The notes: generated from the letters alone by a model not told the origin. A stretch of DNA of 9,923 nt from Chloroflexota bacterium (GCA_003158495.1 PMJT01000167.1:1-9923), one strand, 5' to 3'; positions 1-7,853 are shown, numbered from the stretch's first letter. Numbers and translations: made by a program.

Positions 1-598
1 AGGCAGATGAACAAGCCCCAACGACTACCGAAAACAGGGCACAGCAAAGCAAGGCGCGTTTCATGGGGGTCCCTCACTGTCGGTGGCGACCGCGGTTGCG
101 CAGGGCACACTCCAAGAGGGACCGTTGCTCCTGGGCCTTCCCGACCGGGTCCCTCAACCCTTCGTCCGCGGCATCGTTGCCGGTGCCGCAGCATCGTTGC
201 CGATGCCGGGCGGCTTCCCGATCGACCTCGCGAGCGATCCTGCCGCCTGACATGAATACGGATGTGCGCCCCGATTGGATCAGCACCACCGCGAAGCTCG
301 ACGAAGCCTCGCCCGTGGTCGAACGACCGGAATCCGGAAGGCGTGCAAATACGCGTGCAAGCGTTGGGTTCGGCAGCCGATACCCCTGTTGGATACGCCT
401 CTGGGGAGCGTGTGCTCCGGGCCGGCCTGAGGCCGTCCGTCGCTCGCGACCAACACGGGCCGATAGGTAGAGCCCCAGCCGTATGAGACCGACCAGCGAC
501 ATCGCCTCCGCCGCAGCCGTGCCTCTCGAGGTAACGGCCGTCGGCGCTCGCCCGGCGCCCCTGCCTCGGCCGTGCCGGTTCGACGTGGACGGCAGCCG
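1..598. other. Left-edge region with no supportable gene
   Basis: I find no convincing coding region upstream of the EAL-protein gene. Open frames exist on both strands, but they are rich in Arg, Ser and Pro, as expected for shadow frames in G+C-rich DNA, and none has a ribosome binding site or recognisable motif. A short ATG frame from 251 has coding-like codons for roughly 30 residues and then degrades; it could be a decayed remnant. The stretch holds a 20-nt tandem duplication (171-210) and a GGTCCCTC/GAGGGACC repeat set (68-75, 116-123, 148-155). The promoter of the downstream gene presumably lies here, but I could not identify a good -35/-10 pair. Confidence 0.5.
171..210. repeat. 20-nt tandem duplication
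   Basis: Two adjacent 20-nt units both begin GCATCGTTGCCG. They differ at unit position 13 (G/A) and at the last two bases (CA/GG), giving 17 of 20 identical. The pair lies in non-coding DNA and looks like a simple slippage duplication. Confidence 0.7.
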
Positions 599-2806
599 AT
601 GAGCCGCGATCTGACGCTCCATCGCCGAAATATCCTTACCGGCCCGGCCATGCCGCTCGCAGGCGCCGCGCACGGCTGGCTCGACCGCCCCGGCCTCGTC
701 CTGGCGATCGGCGCGCTGGCGACGGCATTCCTAGCCGCGCTGGAGATTGTTAGTCGCGGTTCGAACGCCGCGGGCCTCGAGGACATCCACGGCGTCGTTT
801 CGGCGGCGACGACAACGCTGGTGATGCTGCTGCTCGCTCGCCGGCCAGCTGCCTCGAGCCTGCGCTACCGGCCACTGGCGTGGTCTGTGGCGCTGACCGG
901 CGTGGCGATGATCGTCCTGGACATTGCCCCGGCGGGCGGCCTCACGGTCGCAACAACAGCCTCGAACGGGCTGTTCCTGTCCGGCGGCGTGCTCTCGATG
1001 ACCGTGATCGTCCCGTCTCTGTACCGCAGGCTCGACGCAAAAGCGCTTGCGGCAACTGCCCTCGACGGCGGCATCGTCTTTGCTGCCGGCGTCACGCTGA
1101 TGCTCACGGTCTGGCATACCGGCGGCGACGTCGGCGGAATCGGTGGCCTCGTCGTTCCGATCCTGGCAGCGGGACTCTTCGCCAGCGCCGGCGTTGCCGC
1201 CATCGTTGCTTTCACCCTGCGCGCGACGCCGGCTTTCCGGGGCGTGTGGAGCGGCATCGCCGCGGTCTCGATCGTCGGCCTGTCCTGGATCCTGTGGGTG
1301 GATCTGCTGTTCCGCGGCCAGGCCCGCGACATGCCGACCAGCCTGCTCTATTCGGGTGGAATCCTGCTGTGCGGGTACGCCTGGATGACCTGGACGGACG
1401 ACGTCGGCGGCAGCGCGAGGTACGAGCGAATCGCACGCACGCTTGTCGACTGGATGCCGATCGGAGCGATAGCCCTGTGCGTCGCGGTGGCGGCCCTGCC
1501 GCACGCTCAGATCCAGGGCATCGATCCAGCGCGAGCTGGGACGGCGATCGTCGTGATGCTCTCGATGATCCGTCAGCGGCTCCTCATCGTCCGCGAGCGC
1601 TGGGCATCTCAGCGGCTCGCCCGCGAGGTCGAGGAGCGGGCCCAGACGATGGTTTCACTGGCCCGCCTGGAGCGCGGCAACACCCTCGAGAAGACCGCGG
1701 CCCGGATCTGCGCCCAGGCCCTTCGTCTCGACGGGATCGACAACGCGGGCGTCTACGTCTTCGGGCCCTCGGGCGACGTAGTGCCGCTCGCGGTGGCAGG
1801 TGAACACAGGCCCGACGATGTTGCCAACGAACCCCTCGGCGCCGTCAGATCGCTTCACATGCGGGCCCGGGCCGGACTCGGCGCCTGGACCGATACGGCG
1901 GTCATCGATCCCGAGACAGCCATCGGACCGCTCCTTGGCGAGGCCTTTGCGCCGATGCGCTGCGACGATCGGGTCGTCGGCGTCGTCTCGATGGGGACTA
2001 CCGGCGATGCAAACGCCCGCCGGCTGGCCGGCCGGCTATCGACACTGACCGAATTCGGGGTCGTCTCTGCAGCTCTTCTTGGCACGATGCTCGCCGACCA
2101 CTGGCAACTGGCCGAGACACGCTCTCAGCTCGAATCGATAATCGCCGAGCGAGCCTTCACCCCTGTATTCCAGGCCGTGGTCCGGCTCGAGAACCGCCAA
2201 ACCGTCGGGTTCGAGGCGCTCACGAGATTTCACGACGGGAAGCGGCCCGACCAGAGGTTCGCCGAGGCCCACACCTCCGGGATGACGGTGCGGCTCGAAA
2301 CCGCCTGCCTGGCCGAGCAGATCGAGGCCGCCGCGTGGCTGCCGGCCGGTTCATGGGTCAGCCTCAACGTTTCGCCGGCGCTGGCGGCAGCAATCGTCCC
2401 CCTGATCGCCACCCTCGAGCGCGCCGACCGCGAAGTCGTCCTGGAGATCACCGAGCATGTCGAGATCGCCGACTACCGGCAGCTCGTCGGCGCCCTGGAC
2501 CTCGTCCGCGGCCGGGCCAGGCTCGCCGTAGACGACGCCGGTGCCGGGTATGCCGGCCTCCGACACATCCTGGAGCTGCGGCCGCAGTTCGTGAAGCTGG
2601 ACATCTCGCTCGTCCGCCACGTCGACACCGACCAGGCCCGCCAGGCAATGGTCGCGGGCATGGCCCATTTCGCACGCAACGCCGGCTGCCAGCTCATTGC
2701 CGAGGGTATCGAGACCGAGGACGAACTGGCCGAGCTGGTCCGGCTGGGCGTCGAGTTCGGGCAGGGATACCTTCTCGGCAGGCCGGCCCCAATCGCCGCC
2801 GACTGA
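599..2806 (+). CDS. Membrane-anchored GAF-EAL c-di-GMP phosphodiesterase
   Basis: Predicted cyclic-di-GMP phosphodiesterase (c-di-GMP to pGpG) at the cytoplasmic membrane, 735 aa from the ATG at 599. Residues about 32-330 hold eight to ten hydrophobic segments. A charged, probably helical linker (331-360) leads to a GAF-like region (about 360-500). The EAL domain fills 510-735 with the expected residues: E of GFEAL (EAL at 539-541), N590 (LNVSP), E616 (EITEH), D645-D646, K666 (VKLD), E702 (AEGIET) and Q722 (GQGY). Catalysis is therefore predicted to be intact. There is no GGDEF domain, so no cyclase activity is expected. Loop 6 reads DDAGAGYAGL where DDFGTGYSSL is typical. The start is uncertain: GTG 572 and ATG 650 are in frame and no strong ribosome binding site decides. 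The signal sensed is unknown. The gene appears monocistronic. Confidence 0.88.
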   Translation: MSRDLTLHRRNILTGPAMPLAGAAHGWLDRPGLVLAIGALATAFLAALEIVSRGSNAAGLEDIHGVVSAATTTLVMLLLARRPAASSLRYRPLAWSVALTGVAMIVLDIAPAGGLTVATTASNGLFLSGGVLSMTVIVPSLYRRLDAKALAATALDGGIVFAAGVTLMLTVWHTGGDVGGIGGLVVPILAAGLFASAGVAAIVAFTLRATPAFRGVWSGIAAVSIVGLSWILWVDLLFRGQARDMPTSLLYSGGILLCGYAWMTWTDDVGGSARYERIARTLVDWMPIGAIALCVAVAALPHAQIQGIDPARAGTAIVVMLSMIRQRLLIVRERWASQRLAREVEERAQTMVSLARLERGNTLEKTAARICAQALRLDGIDNAGVYVFGPSGDVVPLAVAGEHRPDDVANEPLGAVRSLHMRARAGLGAWTDTAVIDPETAIGPLLGEAFAPMRCDDRVVGVVSMGTTGDANARRLAGRLSTLTEFGVVSAALLGTMLADHWQLAETRSQLESIIAERAFTPVFQAVVRLENRQTVGFEALTRFHDGKRPDQRFAEAHTSGMTVRLETACLAEQIEAAAWLPAGSWVSLNVSPALAAAIVPLIATLERADREVVLEITEHVEIADYRQLVGALDLVRGRARLAVDDAGAGYAGLRHILELRPQFVKLDISLVRHVDTDQARQAMVAGMAHFARNAGCQLIAEGIETEDELAELVRLGVEFGQGYLLGRPAPIAAD

Positions 2807-2838
2807 GCAGGCCCGTGAATTGAACCCGACGTTCGGGC

Positions 2839-2854
2839 GGGCGTGCTCACGCCC
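2839..2854 (+). terminator. GC-rich hairpin after the EAL gene
   Basis: Perfect inverted repeat with 7-bp arms, GGGCGTG and CACGCCC, and a 2-nt centre. It lies 32 nt after the EAL stop codon. As RNA it forms a stable 6-bp stem with a 4-nt loop, extendable across a bulge. There is no U-run, so it may terminate inefficiently or only stabilise the 3' end. Confidence 0.35.
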
Positions 2855-2980
2855 CCGGAATCCCTCCCTGTTGTAGCCTGCGTCCGCAGCCCGCAGGGTC
2901 GCGCACCGGGCCAGACAACGGCGGCTGGCCCTTTGTTCAACGGCGGTCTACCCTTTCCCGACCGGAGGTACCGACAAGCC

Positions 2981-3943
2981 TTGCCCACATTCGACCAATA
3001 CCTGTTTCGGCTTGAACCGGAGTACCGCGAGCGTGTCTGGGGTGGCCAGCGTCTGCGCGCCGCGACCCCGCCGATCGGCGAGGCCTGGATCGCCTACGGC
3101 CCGAGCAAGGTCGCAGACGGGCCGGCGATCGGGAGCACGGTCGACGAACTGATGGCGCTCCACGGCGCCGCTCTGCTTGGCACGGCCGTTGCCGATCGCT
3201 ACGGCTCGCGATTTCCGCTCCTTATCAAGCTCCTTGACTGCGCCGGCTGGCTCTCCGTCCAGGTTCATCCCAACGACGCCCAGGCCCGGCGGATGGTTGG
3301 CCCGGGCGAGTTCGGCAAGACGGAGGCGTGGTACTTCATCGAGACGGATCCGGCGGCCCAGATCATGGTCGGCGTCAAGCAGGGCGTGGGCCGCCACGAG
3401 CTGGCCGCGCGGATCCGCGAGGGCCGGATCCTGGAGGTCGCGGATCGCGTGTCCGTCCACGGCGGCGACGCGCTGTTGATCCCGGCCGGCACTCTCCACG
3501 CTCTTGGCCCGGGCCTCTTCCTGTACGAGATCCAGCAGGCCAGCGACACCACCTACCGCGTCTATGACTGGGATCGGCCACAGTCAACGGGCAGGAAACT
3601 CCATATCCAGGAGTCCATCGAGGTCACCCAGCCGGTTGGGGCTACCGAGCTGCGGCACCCCGAGCCGGCCGGGCAGACCGGAGCCACGGCTGCAATCGAG
3701 TGCCCGCTCTTCCGCCTCGACATGGCACGCATCTCGCCGGATACAGGGCCCCTCGCCGCGGACACCGGCGGTCGCAGCTTTCACCTCGTGACGGTTATTG
3801 ACGGGGCGGCAGTGATCGCCCACGACGGCGAGGAGATAAACCTCAACCGGTACGAAACCGCGCTCGTCGCGGGCTCGGCCGGCAGGTACGAAATCCGATC
3901 CGGCGGTGAGCCGGTGGCCCTGCTGCGGGCATCGGTCCCGTAG
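2981..3943 (+). CDS. manA: Mannose-6-phosphate isomerase, class I
   Basis: Predicted cytosolic zinc enzyme interconverting mannose 6-phosphate and fructose 6-phosphate, feeding mannose use or GDP-mannose supply for glycans. The 320 residues match the short Bacillus-type ManA length. Family motifs are in order: RVWGG (18-22), GEAW (33-36), FPLLIKLLD (78-86), LSVQVHP (91-97, with Q94 and H96), GKTEAW (112-117, E115), IPAGTLHALG (167-176, H173) and EIQQASDTTYRVYDW (183-197, R193). Q94, H96, E115 and H173 correspond to the zinc ligands. A cupin-like C-terminal part follows. The TTG start is chosen because a GGAGG lies at 2964-2968 and the family motifs begin directly afterwards. The frame is open back to 2843, but that extension has no family similarity. 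The next gene follows after 34 nt. Confidence 0.9.
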   Translation: MPTFDQYLFRLEPEYRERVWGGQRLRAATPPIGEAWIAYGPSKVADGPAIGSTVDELMALHGAALLGTAVADRYGSRFPLLIKLLDCAGWLSVQVHPNDAQARRMVGPGEFGKTEAWYFIETDPAAQIMVGVKQGVGRHELAARIREGRILEVADRVSVHGGDALLIPAGTLHALGPGLFLYEIQQASDTTYRVYDWDRPQSTGRKLHIQESIEVTQPVGATELRHPEPAGQTGATAAIECPLFRLDMARISPDTGPLAADTGGRSFHLVTVIDGAAVIAHDGEEINLNRYETALVAGSAGRYEIRSGGEPVALLRASVP

Positions 3944-3965
3944 CGGCGCAGGAAGCAGAAAGGCC

Positions 3966-3971
3966 GGGAGG
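3966..3971 (+). promoter_or_regulatory. Shine-Dalgarno deciding a GTG start
   Basis: GGGAGG ends 6 nt before the GTG at 3978. This fixes the oxidoreductase start downstream of an in-frame ATG at 3906, which overlaps the end of manA and would add 24 residues foreign to the family. Confidence 0.8.
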
Positions 3972-3977
3972 TCGAAA

Positions 3978-4895
3978 GTGGATGTCGGCGTTCTCATACC
4001 GCAGGGCTGGAAGTACGAGTACAACGGCTGGGATCCGGCGGCGGCGTGGGCCCGAACGATGGAGCTGACTCGTGACGCCGAGGCCCTAGGATTCGAGTCC
4101 GAGTGGGTCTTCGACCACTTCCACACGGTTCCCGACGTGACCGACGAGATCACATTCGAATCGTTCACGCAACTCACGGCGATGGCCGGCGTGACGTCGC
4201 GGGTGCGGCTTGGCCACATGGTCATCTGCAACGGGTTTCGCAACCCGGCCCTGGTCGCCAAGCTCGCCTCCACCCTTGACGTCGTGAGCGCCGGCAGGTT
4301 CGAACTCGGCATCGGCGCGGGCTGGAAGCACGACGAGTGGATCGCCTACGGCTACGGCTTCCCGCCCACTTCGGACCGGCTCAAGGCCCTGCACGACGCC
4401 CTCGAAGTCATAACCCGGATGCTTGCCCCGGGCCGGTCCACCTACCACGGCCGCTTCGCCAGAGTCGCCGAGGCCGTCAACGTTCCGAAGGGGATCCAGC
4501 GGCCGCACCCGCCGATCATCGTCGGCGGCAACGGACGCGAGGTCACGTGGCGCCTGGCCGCACGCTATGCCGACGAGCTCAACGTGGTGTACCTGTCGCC
4601 TGAAGAAGTCGCCGACGACCTGCCGGTGATCCGGGCGCGCTGCGAGGAGATCGGGCGCGATCCGGCCACGCTCAAGGTCTCGCTCTACTGCGCCGACGAC
4701 GACGTTCGCGAGCCCGGCCAGGCCCGCGTCGACTTCCTCGGGCGGTGCGCCGAGATCGGGCTGAGCCGGCTGATCGCCTTCCCAACCCGCTGGGGCCCCA
4801 CGGAGGAGACGCAGGCGCTCTTCGCCGAAGACTGCCGCGCGGCCGGGATCAGGCTCGTCGGCGCCCCGGAGCCGGCAAGAGACGCAACGGCCTGA
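3978..4895 (+). CDS. LLM class F420-dependent oxidoreductase (Rv1855c-like)
   Basis: Predicted luciferase-like monooxygenase-fold (TIM barrel) oxidoreductase of 305 aa, probably using coenzyme F420; the substrate is unknown. It resembles the Rv1855c-type subfamily. Features are WDPAAAWARTMELTRDAEALGF (18-39) followed by ESEWVFDHFHT (40-50), the conserved block SAGRFELGIGAGWKHDEW (104-121), an SDRLKALHDALEVI helix after it, and PHPPIIVGGNG in the second half. The last block is typical of F420/FMN-binding LLM proteins. GTG 3978 with GGGAGG 6 nt upstream gives a start directly before the first beta strand (VDVGVLIPQG). It lies 34 nt behind manA on the same strand, so they are probably cotranscribed, though no metabolic link is obvious. 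It is convergent with the aldo/keto reductase. FMN as cofactor cannot be excluded from sequence alone. Confidence 0.88.
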   Translation: MDVGVLIPQGWKYEYNGWDPAAAWARTMELTRDAEALGFESEWVFDHFHTVPDVTDEITFESFTQLTAMAGVTSRVRLGHMVICNGFRNPALVAKLASTLDVVSAGRFELGIGAGWKHDEWIAYGYGFPPTSDRLKALHDALEVITRMLAPGRSTYHGRFARVAEAVNVPKGIQRPHPPIIVGGNGREVTWRLAARYADELNVVYLSPEEVADDLPVIRARCEEIGRDPATLKVSLYCADDDVREPGQARVDFLGRCAEIGLSRLIAFPTRWGPTEETQALFAEDCRAAGIRLVGAPEPARDATA

Positions 4896-5030
4896 GACGG
4901 CGGCGGATCCCGGATCTGCCCGGGCGGGTGCCGGCCGATTGTTCGAAAGCCGAATGAGTTGGGCTTCGGCCGTCTTCCCGGATCAGAACGGGGGACCGGA
5001 GTGCACCGTGCACGGCGGCCCAGATGCCCG
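4896..5030. other. Convergent intergenic region with short inverted repeats
   Basis: This is the gap between two genes that point at each other, so both need termination here. It holds GCCGAA (4949-4954) opposite TTCGGC (4965-4970) with a 10-nt loop, and GTGCAC-C-GTGCAC (5001-5013). Neither has a U-run. They are candidate weak bidirectional terminators only. Confidence 0.3.
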
Positions 5031-6038
5031 CTAAGCCGGCCTGACCGGCTCGGAGCCGACTGCCAGCCGCCCGACGGCGGCGGCGATCTCGTCCAGGTCC
5101 GCCTGCGAAAGCGTCAGCGTGCCGGCGGGCAGCCAGCCATCGACCTGTTCGGCCGCGCGAGCTCCGACGATCGCGCCACTCACGCCCGGCCAAGAGAGAA
5201 CCCATGCCACCGCCACGGCCGAGACGGTCGTTCCGTGGCGGCTCGCGATCGGCCGCAGCGCGTCGCGGAGGGCCAGGTTACGGGTCAGCTGCGGCTCGGT
5301 GTGGCCTTCCGATCGGCGCCGCCAGTCGTCCGGGGCCATGGCCCCGACCCGCTCGCGGGAGAACGAGTCCGTCAGGATCCCGGAGGCCATCGGGCTGTAG
5401 ACGATCACACCCGTGCCGTGCGCCGCGGCCCACGGAATCAGCTCGGCGGCAGAGGCGCGGTTGATCAGCGAGAACGGCGGCTGCAGCGAATCCACGTGTC
5501 GGATCTTCTCGCAGCGCTCCAGCAGCTCCACCGTGTAGTTGCTGACCCCGATCGCCCCAACCTTGCCCTCGTCTACGAGGCGGCTCATCTCGCCCCACGA
5601 GTCTTCAACGGACGTACCCATTTCGTCCGGACGGTGGAACTGGTAGAGGTCGATCCGCTCTACGCTCAGTCTCCGGAGCGAGTTCTCCACTTCCTCGCGG
5701 ATGAATGCCGGCTGGGAGTTGCGCTGGGCAGGCTTGAGGCGGTCGTTCTGGTCGAACTTGAGACCGCATTTCGTGAAGACGAGGGGTCGCTCTGCGGCCG
5801 GAATACCGGCTAGCGCCCGGGCCACGACTTCCTCCGAGTGACCCAGACCGTAGATCGCCGCCGTGTCGATCCAGTTCACACCGCTCGCGACCGCGTGGCG
5901 GATGGCCCTGATCGACTGATCGTCGTCCTGCGGCCCCCAGCTGAAGGCCCAGCCGGCGCCGCCGACGGCCCAGGCACCGAAGCCGACGGTGGTGATCTCG
6001 AGCCCGCTGGTGCCGAGCCTTCGCGTCTGCAGTGTCAT
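5031..6038 (-). CDS. Aldo/keto reductase
   Basis: Predicted cytosolic NADPH-dependent aldo/keto reductase, a complete 335-aa TIM-barrel protein. The catalytic tetrad is visible: D58 and Y63 in IDTAAIYG, K90 in FTKCGLK, and H135 in YQFHRPD. Other family blocks are GKVGAIGVSNYTVELLE (158-174), GVIVYSPMASGILT (210-223) and the cofactor-side SGAIVGARAAEQV (287-299). The substrate cannot be told from sequence; many relatives are annotated as general or stress-related carbonyl reductases. The ATG is supported by GGGAGGA on the minus strand at 6049-6043, 4 nt upstream. The gene is divergent from the Nudix gene and convergent with the F420-type oxidoreductase; the shared redox theme may be coincidental. 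Confidence 0.92.
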   Translation of the reverse strand: MTLQTRRLGTSGLEITTVGFGAWAVGGAGWAFSWGPQDDDQSIRAIRHAVASGVNWIDTAAIYGLGHSEEVVARALAGIPAAERPLVFTKCGLKFDQNDRLKPAQRNSQPAFIREEVENSLRRLSVERIDLYQFHRPDEMGTSVEDSWGEMSRLVDEGKVGAIGVSNYTVELLERCEKIRHVDSLQPPFSLINRASAAELIPWAAAHGTGVIVYSPMASGILTDSFSRERVGAMAPDDWRRRSEGHTEPQLTRNLALRDALRPIASRHGTTVSAVAVAWVLSWPGVSGAIVGARAAEQVDGWLPAGTLTLSQADLDEIAAAVGRLAVGSEPVRPA

Positions 6039-6076
6039 CCTGTCCTCCCGGAATTGGCCGACTCACGCGGCCGGCC

Positions 6077-6090
6077 GCCTCGAACGAGGC
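6077..6090. promoter_or_regulatory. Palindrome between divergent reductase and Nudix genes
   Basis: GCCTCG-AA-CGAGGC is a perfect inverted repeat in the 137-nt divergent spacer. It could be an operator for one or both genes. No regulator gene is adjacent, so this is position-based inference. Confidence 0.25.
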
Positions 6091-6162
6091 CCGTCCGGAC
6101 TATTGTCGCAGGCCTGGCCGGGCCGGCCATATGCCCGTCCGGCGCTCCGGGCCGCGAAACCG

Positions 6163-6168
6163 TACGCT
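6163..6168 (+). promoter_or_regulatory. Candidate -10 box of a leaderless Nudix mRNA
   Basis: TACGCT fits the TANNNT -10 pattern and ends 7 nt before the ATG at 6176, so transcription would start at or next to the start codon. No Shine-Dalgarno precedes this ATG, which agrees. No good -35 is visible. Confidence 0.35.
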
Positions 6169-6175
6169 TTCCCGG

Positions 6176-6715
6176 ATGACGCGAACGAGTGCCGGAATCC
6201 TGCTATTTCGCCGCCGAGAAGGCCGCCTCGAGGTTCTGCTGGTTCATCCGGGCGGGCCATTCTTCGGGCGCAAGGACCTCGGCAACTGGTCCATCCCCAA
6301 GGGCGAGGTCGACCCGGAGGATCCCGACGTCGAGCAAACGGCCCGGCGCGAATTCCTCGAGGAGGTCGGCCATCCGGTTCCCGCCGGCACGATCATCGAG
6401 CTGGGCTGGATCCGCCAGAAAGGCGGCAAGACGGTTTACGCCTGGGCGGTCGAAGGCGACATCGATCCGGCGACGATGTGCAGCAACACGATCGACTTCG
6501 AGTGGCCGCCGTTCTCCGGCAAGCGCAAGAGCTTCCCCGAGATCGACAAGTGGGTCTACTACGGGCCGGAAGACGCTCGAGCCCACATCAAGGAAACGCA
6601 GCGGCCATTGCTTGATCGGCTCGACCTCGCGCTCGCGAATGGCCGGGCGGCAGGGCAGGCAGTGGCGCCGGACGCCCCGACCCCTGCGCTCGACCCCACC
6701 CGGGGCGAGCCATAG
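6176..6715 (+). CDS. Nudix hydrolase, COG4119-like
   Basis: Predicted cytosolic Nudix-fold pyrophosphohydrolase of 179 aa; the substrate is unknown. The N-terminus (SAGILLFRR, then VLLVHPGGPFF and GNWSIPKGE) and the later TVYAWAVEGDID, SNTIDFEWPP and FPEIDKWVYY match the pattern I associate with COG4119 proteins. The Nudix box spans about 43-66. It keeps REFLEEVG with metal-binding E62 and E63, but the segment from G43 to the R-E pair is one residue longer than the canonical G-x5-E-x7-R-E spacing. The last ~25 residues are Ala/Pro-rich and probably disordered. The ATG is chosen because family similarity starts at once; the frame is open upstream to 6032 without similarity. The stop overlaps the next gene's GTG by one base, so translation is probably coupled. 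Confidence 0.87.
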   Translation: MTRTSAGILLFRRREGRLEVLLVHPGGPFFGRKDLGNWSIPKGEVDPEDPDVEQTARREFLEEVGHPVPAGTIIELGWIRQKGGKTVYAWAVEGDIDPATMCSNTIDFEWPPFSGKRKSFPEIDKWVYYGPEDARAHIKETQRPLLDRLDLALANGRAAGQAVAPDAPTPALDPTRGEP

Positions 6716-7512
6716 TGAGGCAGCTCGACGGCGAGGTCGTCGGCATCCACGGCGTCTCGGTCATTCGTTCCGGGAACCTGCTGCTCGACGGTGTCGACTG
6801 GGGGATCGGCCGTGGCGAGCGCTGGGTCCTGCTCGGCCCGAACGGCAGCGGCAAGACCACGCTCGTCGCCATCGCCTCTACCTACATGTGGCCGTCGCGC
6901 GGCAGCGTGTCGCTCCTGGGCAATGTCGTCGGCAGCGTGGACGTCCGCGAGTTGCGGCGCCACATCGGCATCGTCAGCGCCTCGCTCGAGGATCGTATTC
7001 CGCCGCAACTCACCGCCCGGCAGGTCGTCGTCGCCGGCGCAACCGGCGCCATCACCCCCTGGTGGGACCGCCCCGCTCGCGCGACCGAGGACAAAGCCGC
7101 GGAGCTCCTGGACGTCGTCGGTTGCTCGGCGCTCCGCGACCGCCGCTTCGAACTCCTCTCGTCCGGCGAGAAGCAGCGGGTGCAGATCGCGCGCTGCCTG
7201 ATGGTCGAGCCGTCCCTGCTGCTGCTCGATGAGCCCGCGGCCGGTCTCGATCTCGGCGCGCGTGAGCAGCTGGCGGTGCTCCTGGCGCATCTCAACGCCG
7301 ATCCCGGTCTGGCCGCCACGATCGTCGTCACGCACCATGTCGAGGAGATCGCGTCGGGCACGACCCACGCCATCGTCCTGCGCTCGGGCCGCGTCGTCGC
7401 CGCGGGCCCGGTTGCAGAAACAGTGACTGGCCCGATCCTGAGCGAAGCCTTCGGCCTGGCCCTTCGGGTCGAGCGCGTCGGCGACCGGTTCGTCGCCCAG
7501 GCGCAGCGCTAG
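6715..7512 (+). CDS. ABC transporter-type ATP-binding protein (ModF/YlmA-like)
   Basis: A single ABC ATPase domain of 265 aa. Walker A is GPNGSGKTT (41-49), the signature is LSSGE (148-152), Walker B is LLLLDEP (168-174) with catalytic E173, the D-loop follows as AAGLD, and the switch histidine lies in VTHHVEE (H207 or H208). The Q-loop position reads IGIVSASLEDR, without the usual glutamine; this and LSSGE recall the COG1119 (ModF/YlmA) group. No permease or binding-protein gene is next to it, so the partner is unknown; it may serve a distant permease or act as a soluble ATPase. The GTG at 6715 shares one base with the Nudix stop (TAGTG), so the two genes form an operon. The functional link with the Nudix enzyme is unknown. 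Confidence 0.88.
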   Translation: MRQLDGEVVGIHGVSVIRSGNLLLDGVDWGIGRGERWVLLGPNGSGKTTLVAIASTYMWPSRGSVSLLGNVVGSVDVRELRRHIGIVSASLEDRIPPQLTARQVVVAGATGAITPWWDRPARATEDKAAELLDVVGCSALRDRRFELLSSGEKQRVQIARCLMVEPSLLLLDEPAAGLDLGAREQLAVLLAHLNADPGLAATIVVTHHVEEIASGTTHAIVLRSGRVVAAGPVAETVTGPILSEAFGLALRVERVGDRFVAQAQR

Positions 7513-7853
7513 CCGACTCGCCGCCGGCCCGCACCCCGGGTGCCTCGCGCCGTGCCAATCCCGGTGCCCGGAGGTGCCGCGCCTCGGCTCCTAAAGGTGT
7601 TCACCCTGGGCCGAAACCCCGTGAGAGTTGCCCCGATCGGTCGCATGACCGGTGCGCATACTCGCCGGAGGGGTGCAGTAAGGATCGAACAGAGCCTGGT
7701 CAGTCCCCACTCGCACAGGGCAGCAACGAACGGCAAACCGGGGCGCTGGCGCAGATCGACCTCACGGCCTGACCGGGCTATTCGGGGACTCCACAGGCGG
7801 GCGTCGGCACGAGCCCTGCCGTGCCCGCCGCAGTCCGTCCGCGCGGCGAGTTG
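7513..7853. other. Non-coding gap after the ABC gene
   Basis: Both flanking genes end here. I see no credible protein. It contains several perfect inverted repeats: GCACCC-C-GGGTGC (7531-7543), CGGTC-GCAT-GACCG (7638-7651), AGTCCCC (7702-7708) opposite GGGGACT (7784-7790), and GGCACG-N8-CGTGCC (7806-7825). The first lies 18 nt after the ABC stop and may be its terminator. I recognise no riboswitch, tmRNA, RNase P or SRP RNA signature. Confidence 0.45.
7806..7825 (-). terminator. Hairpin after the unknown minus-strand gene
   Basis: GGCACG and CGTGCC form a perfect 6-bp stem with an 8-nt loop, 28 nt past the stop codon of the 7854-8603 gene on the minus strand. There is no U-run, so it is only a candidate 3'-end element. 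Confidence 0.28.

Noticed and set aside
251..470. Plus-strand frame starting MNTDVRPDWIS
   Set aside because: The first ~30 codons look plausible, but there is no ribosome binding site and codon bias collapses afterwards; not enough to call a gene or pseudogene.
74..673. 199-codon minus-strand open frame across the left edge
   Set aside because: Arg/Ser-rich shadow-like composition, no ribosome binding site or motif, and it overlaps the start of the EAL gene.
5118..5813. Plus-strand frames inside the aldo/keto reductase
   Set aside because: They lie opposite a complete gene with intact catalytic residues and have typical shadow composition.
7670..7700. tRNA T-arm on the minus strand (GTTCGATCC)
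   Set aside because: The flanking bases do not form the 5-bp T stem and no cloverleaf can be built.
7711..7790. c-di-GMP-I (GEMM) riboswitch suggested by GCACAGGGCA
   Set aside because: The rest of the conserved core (GACGCAAAGCC and partner strands) is missing and no gene follows on that strand.
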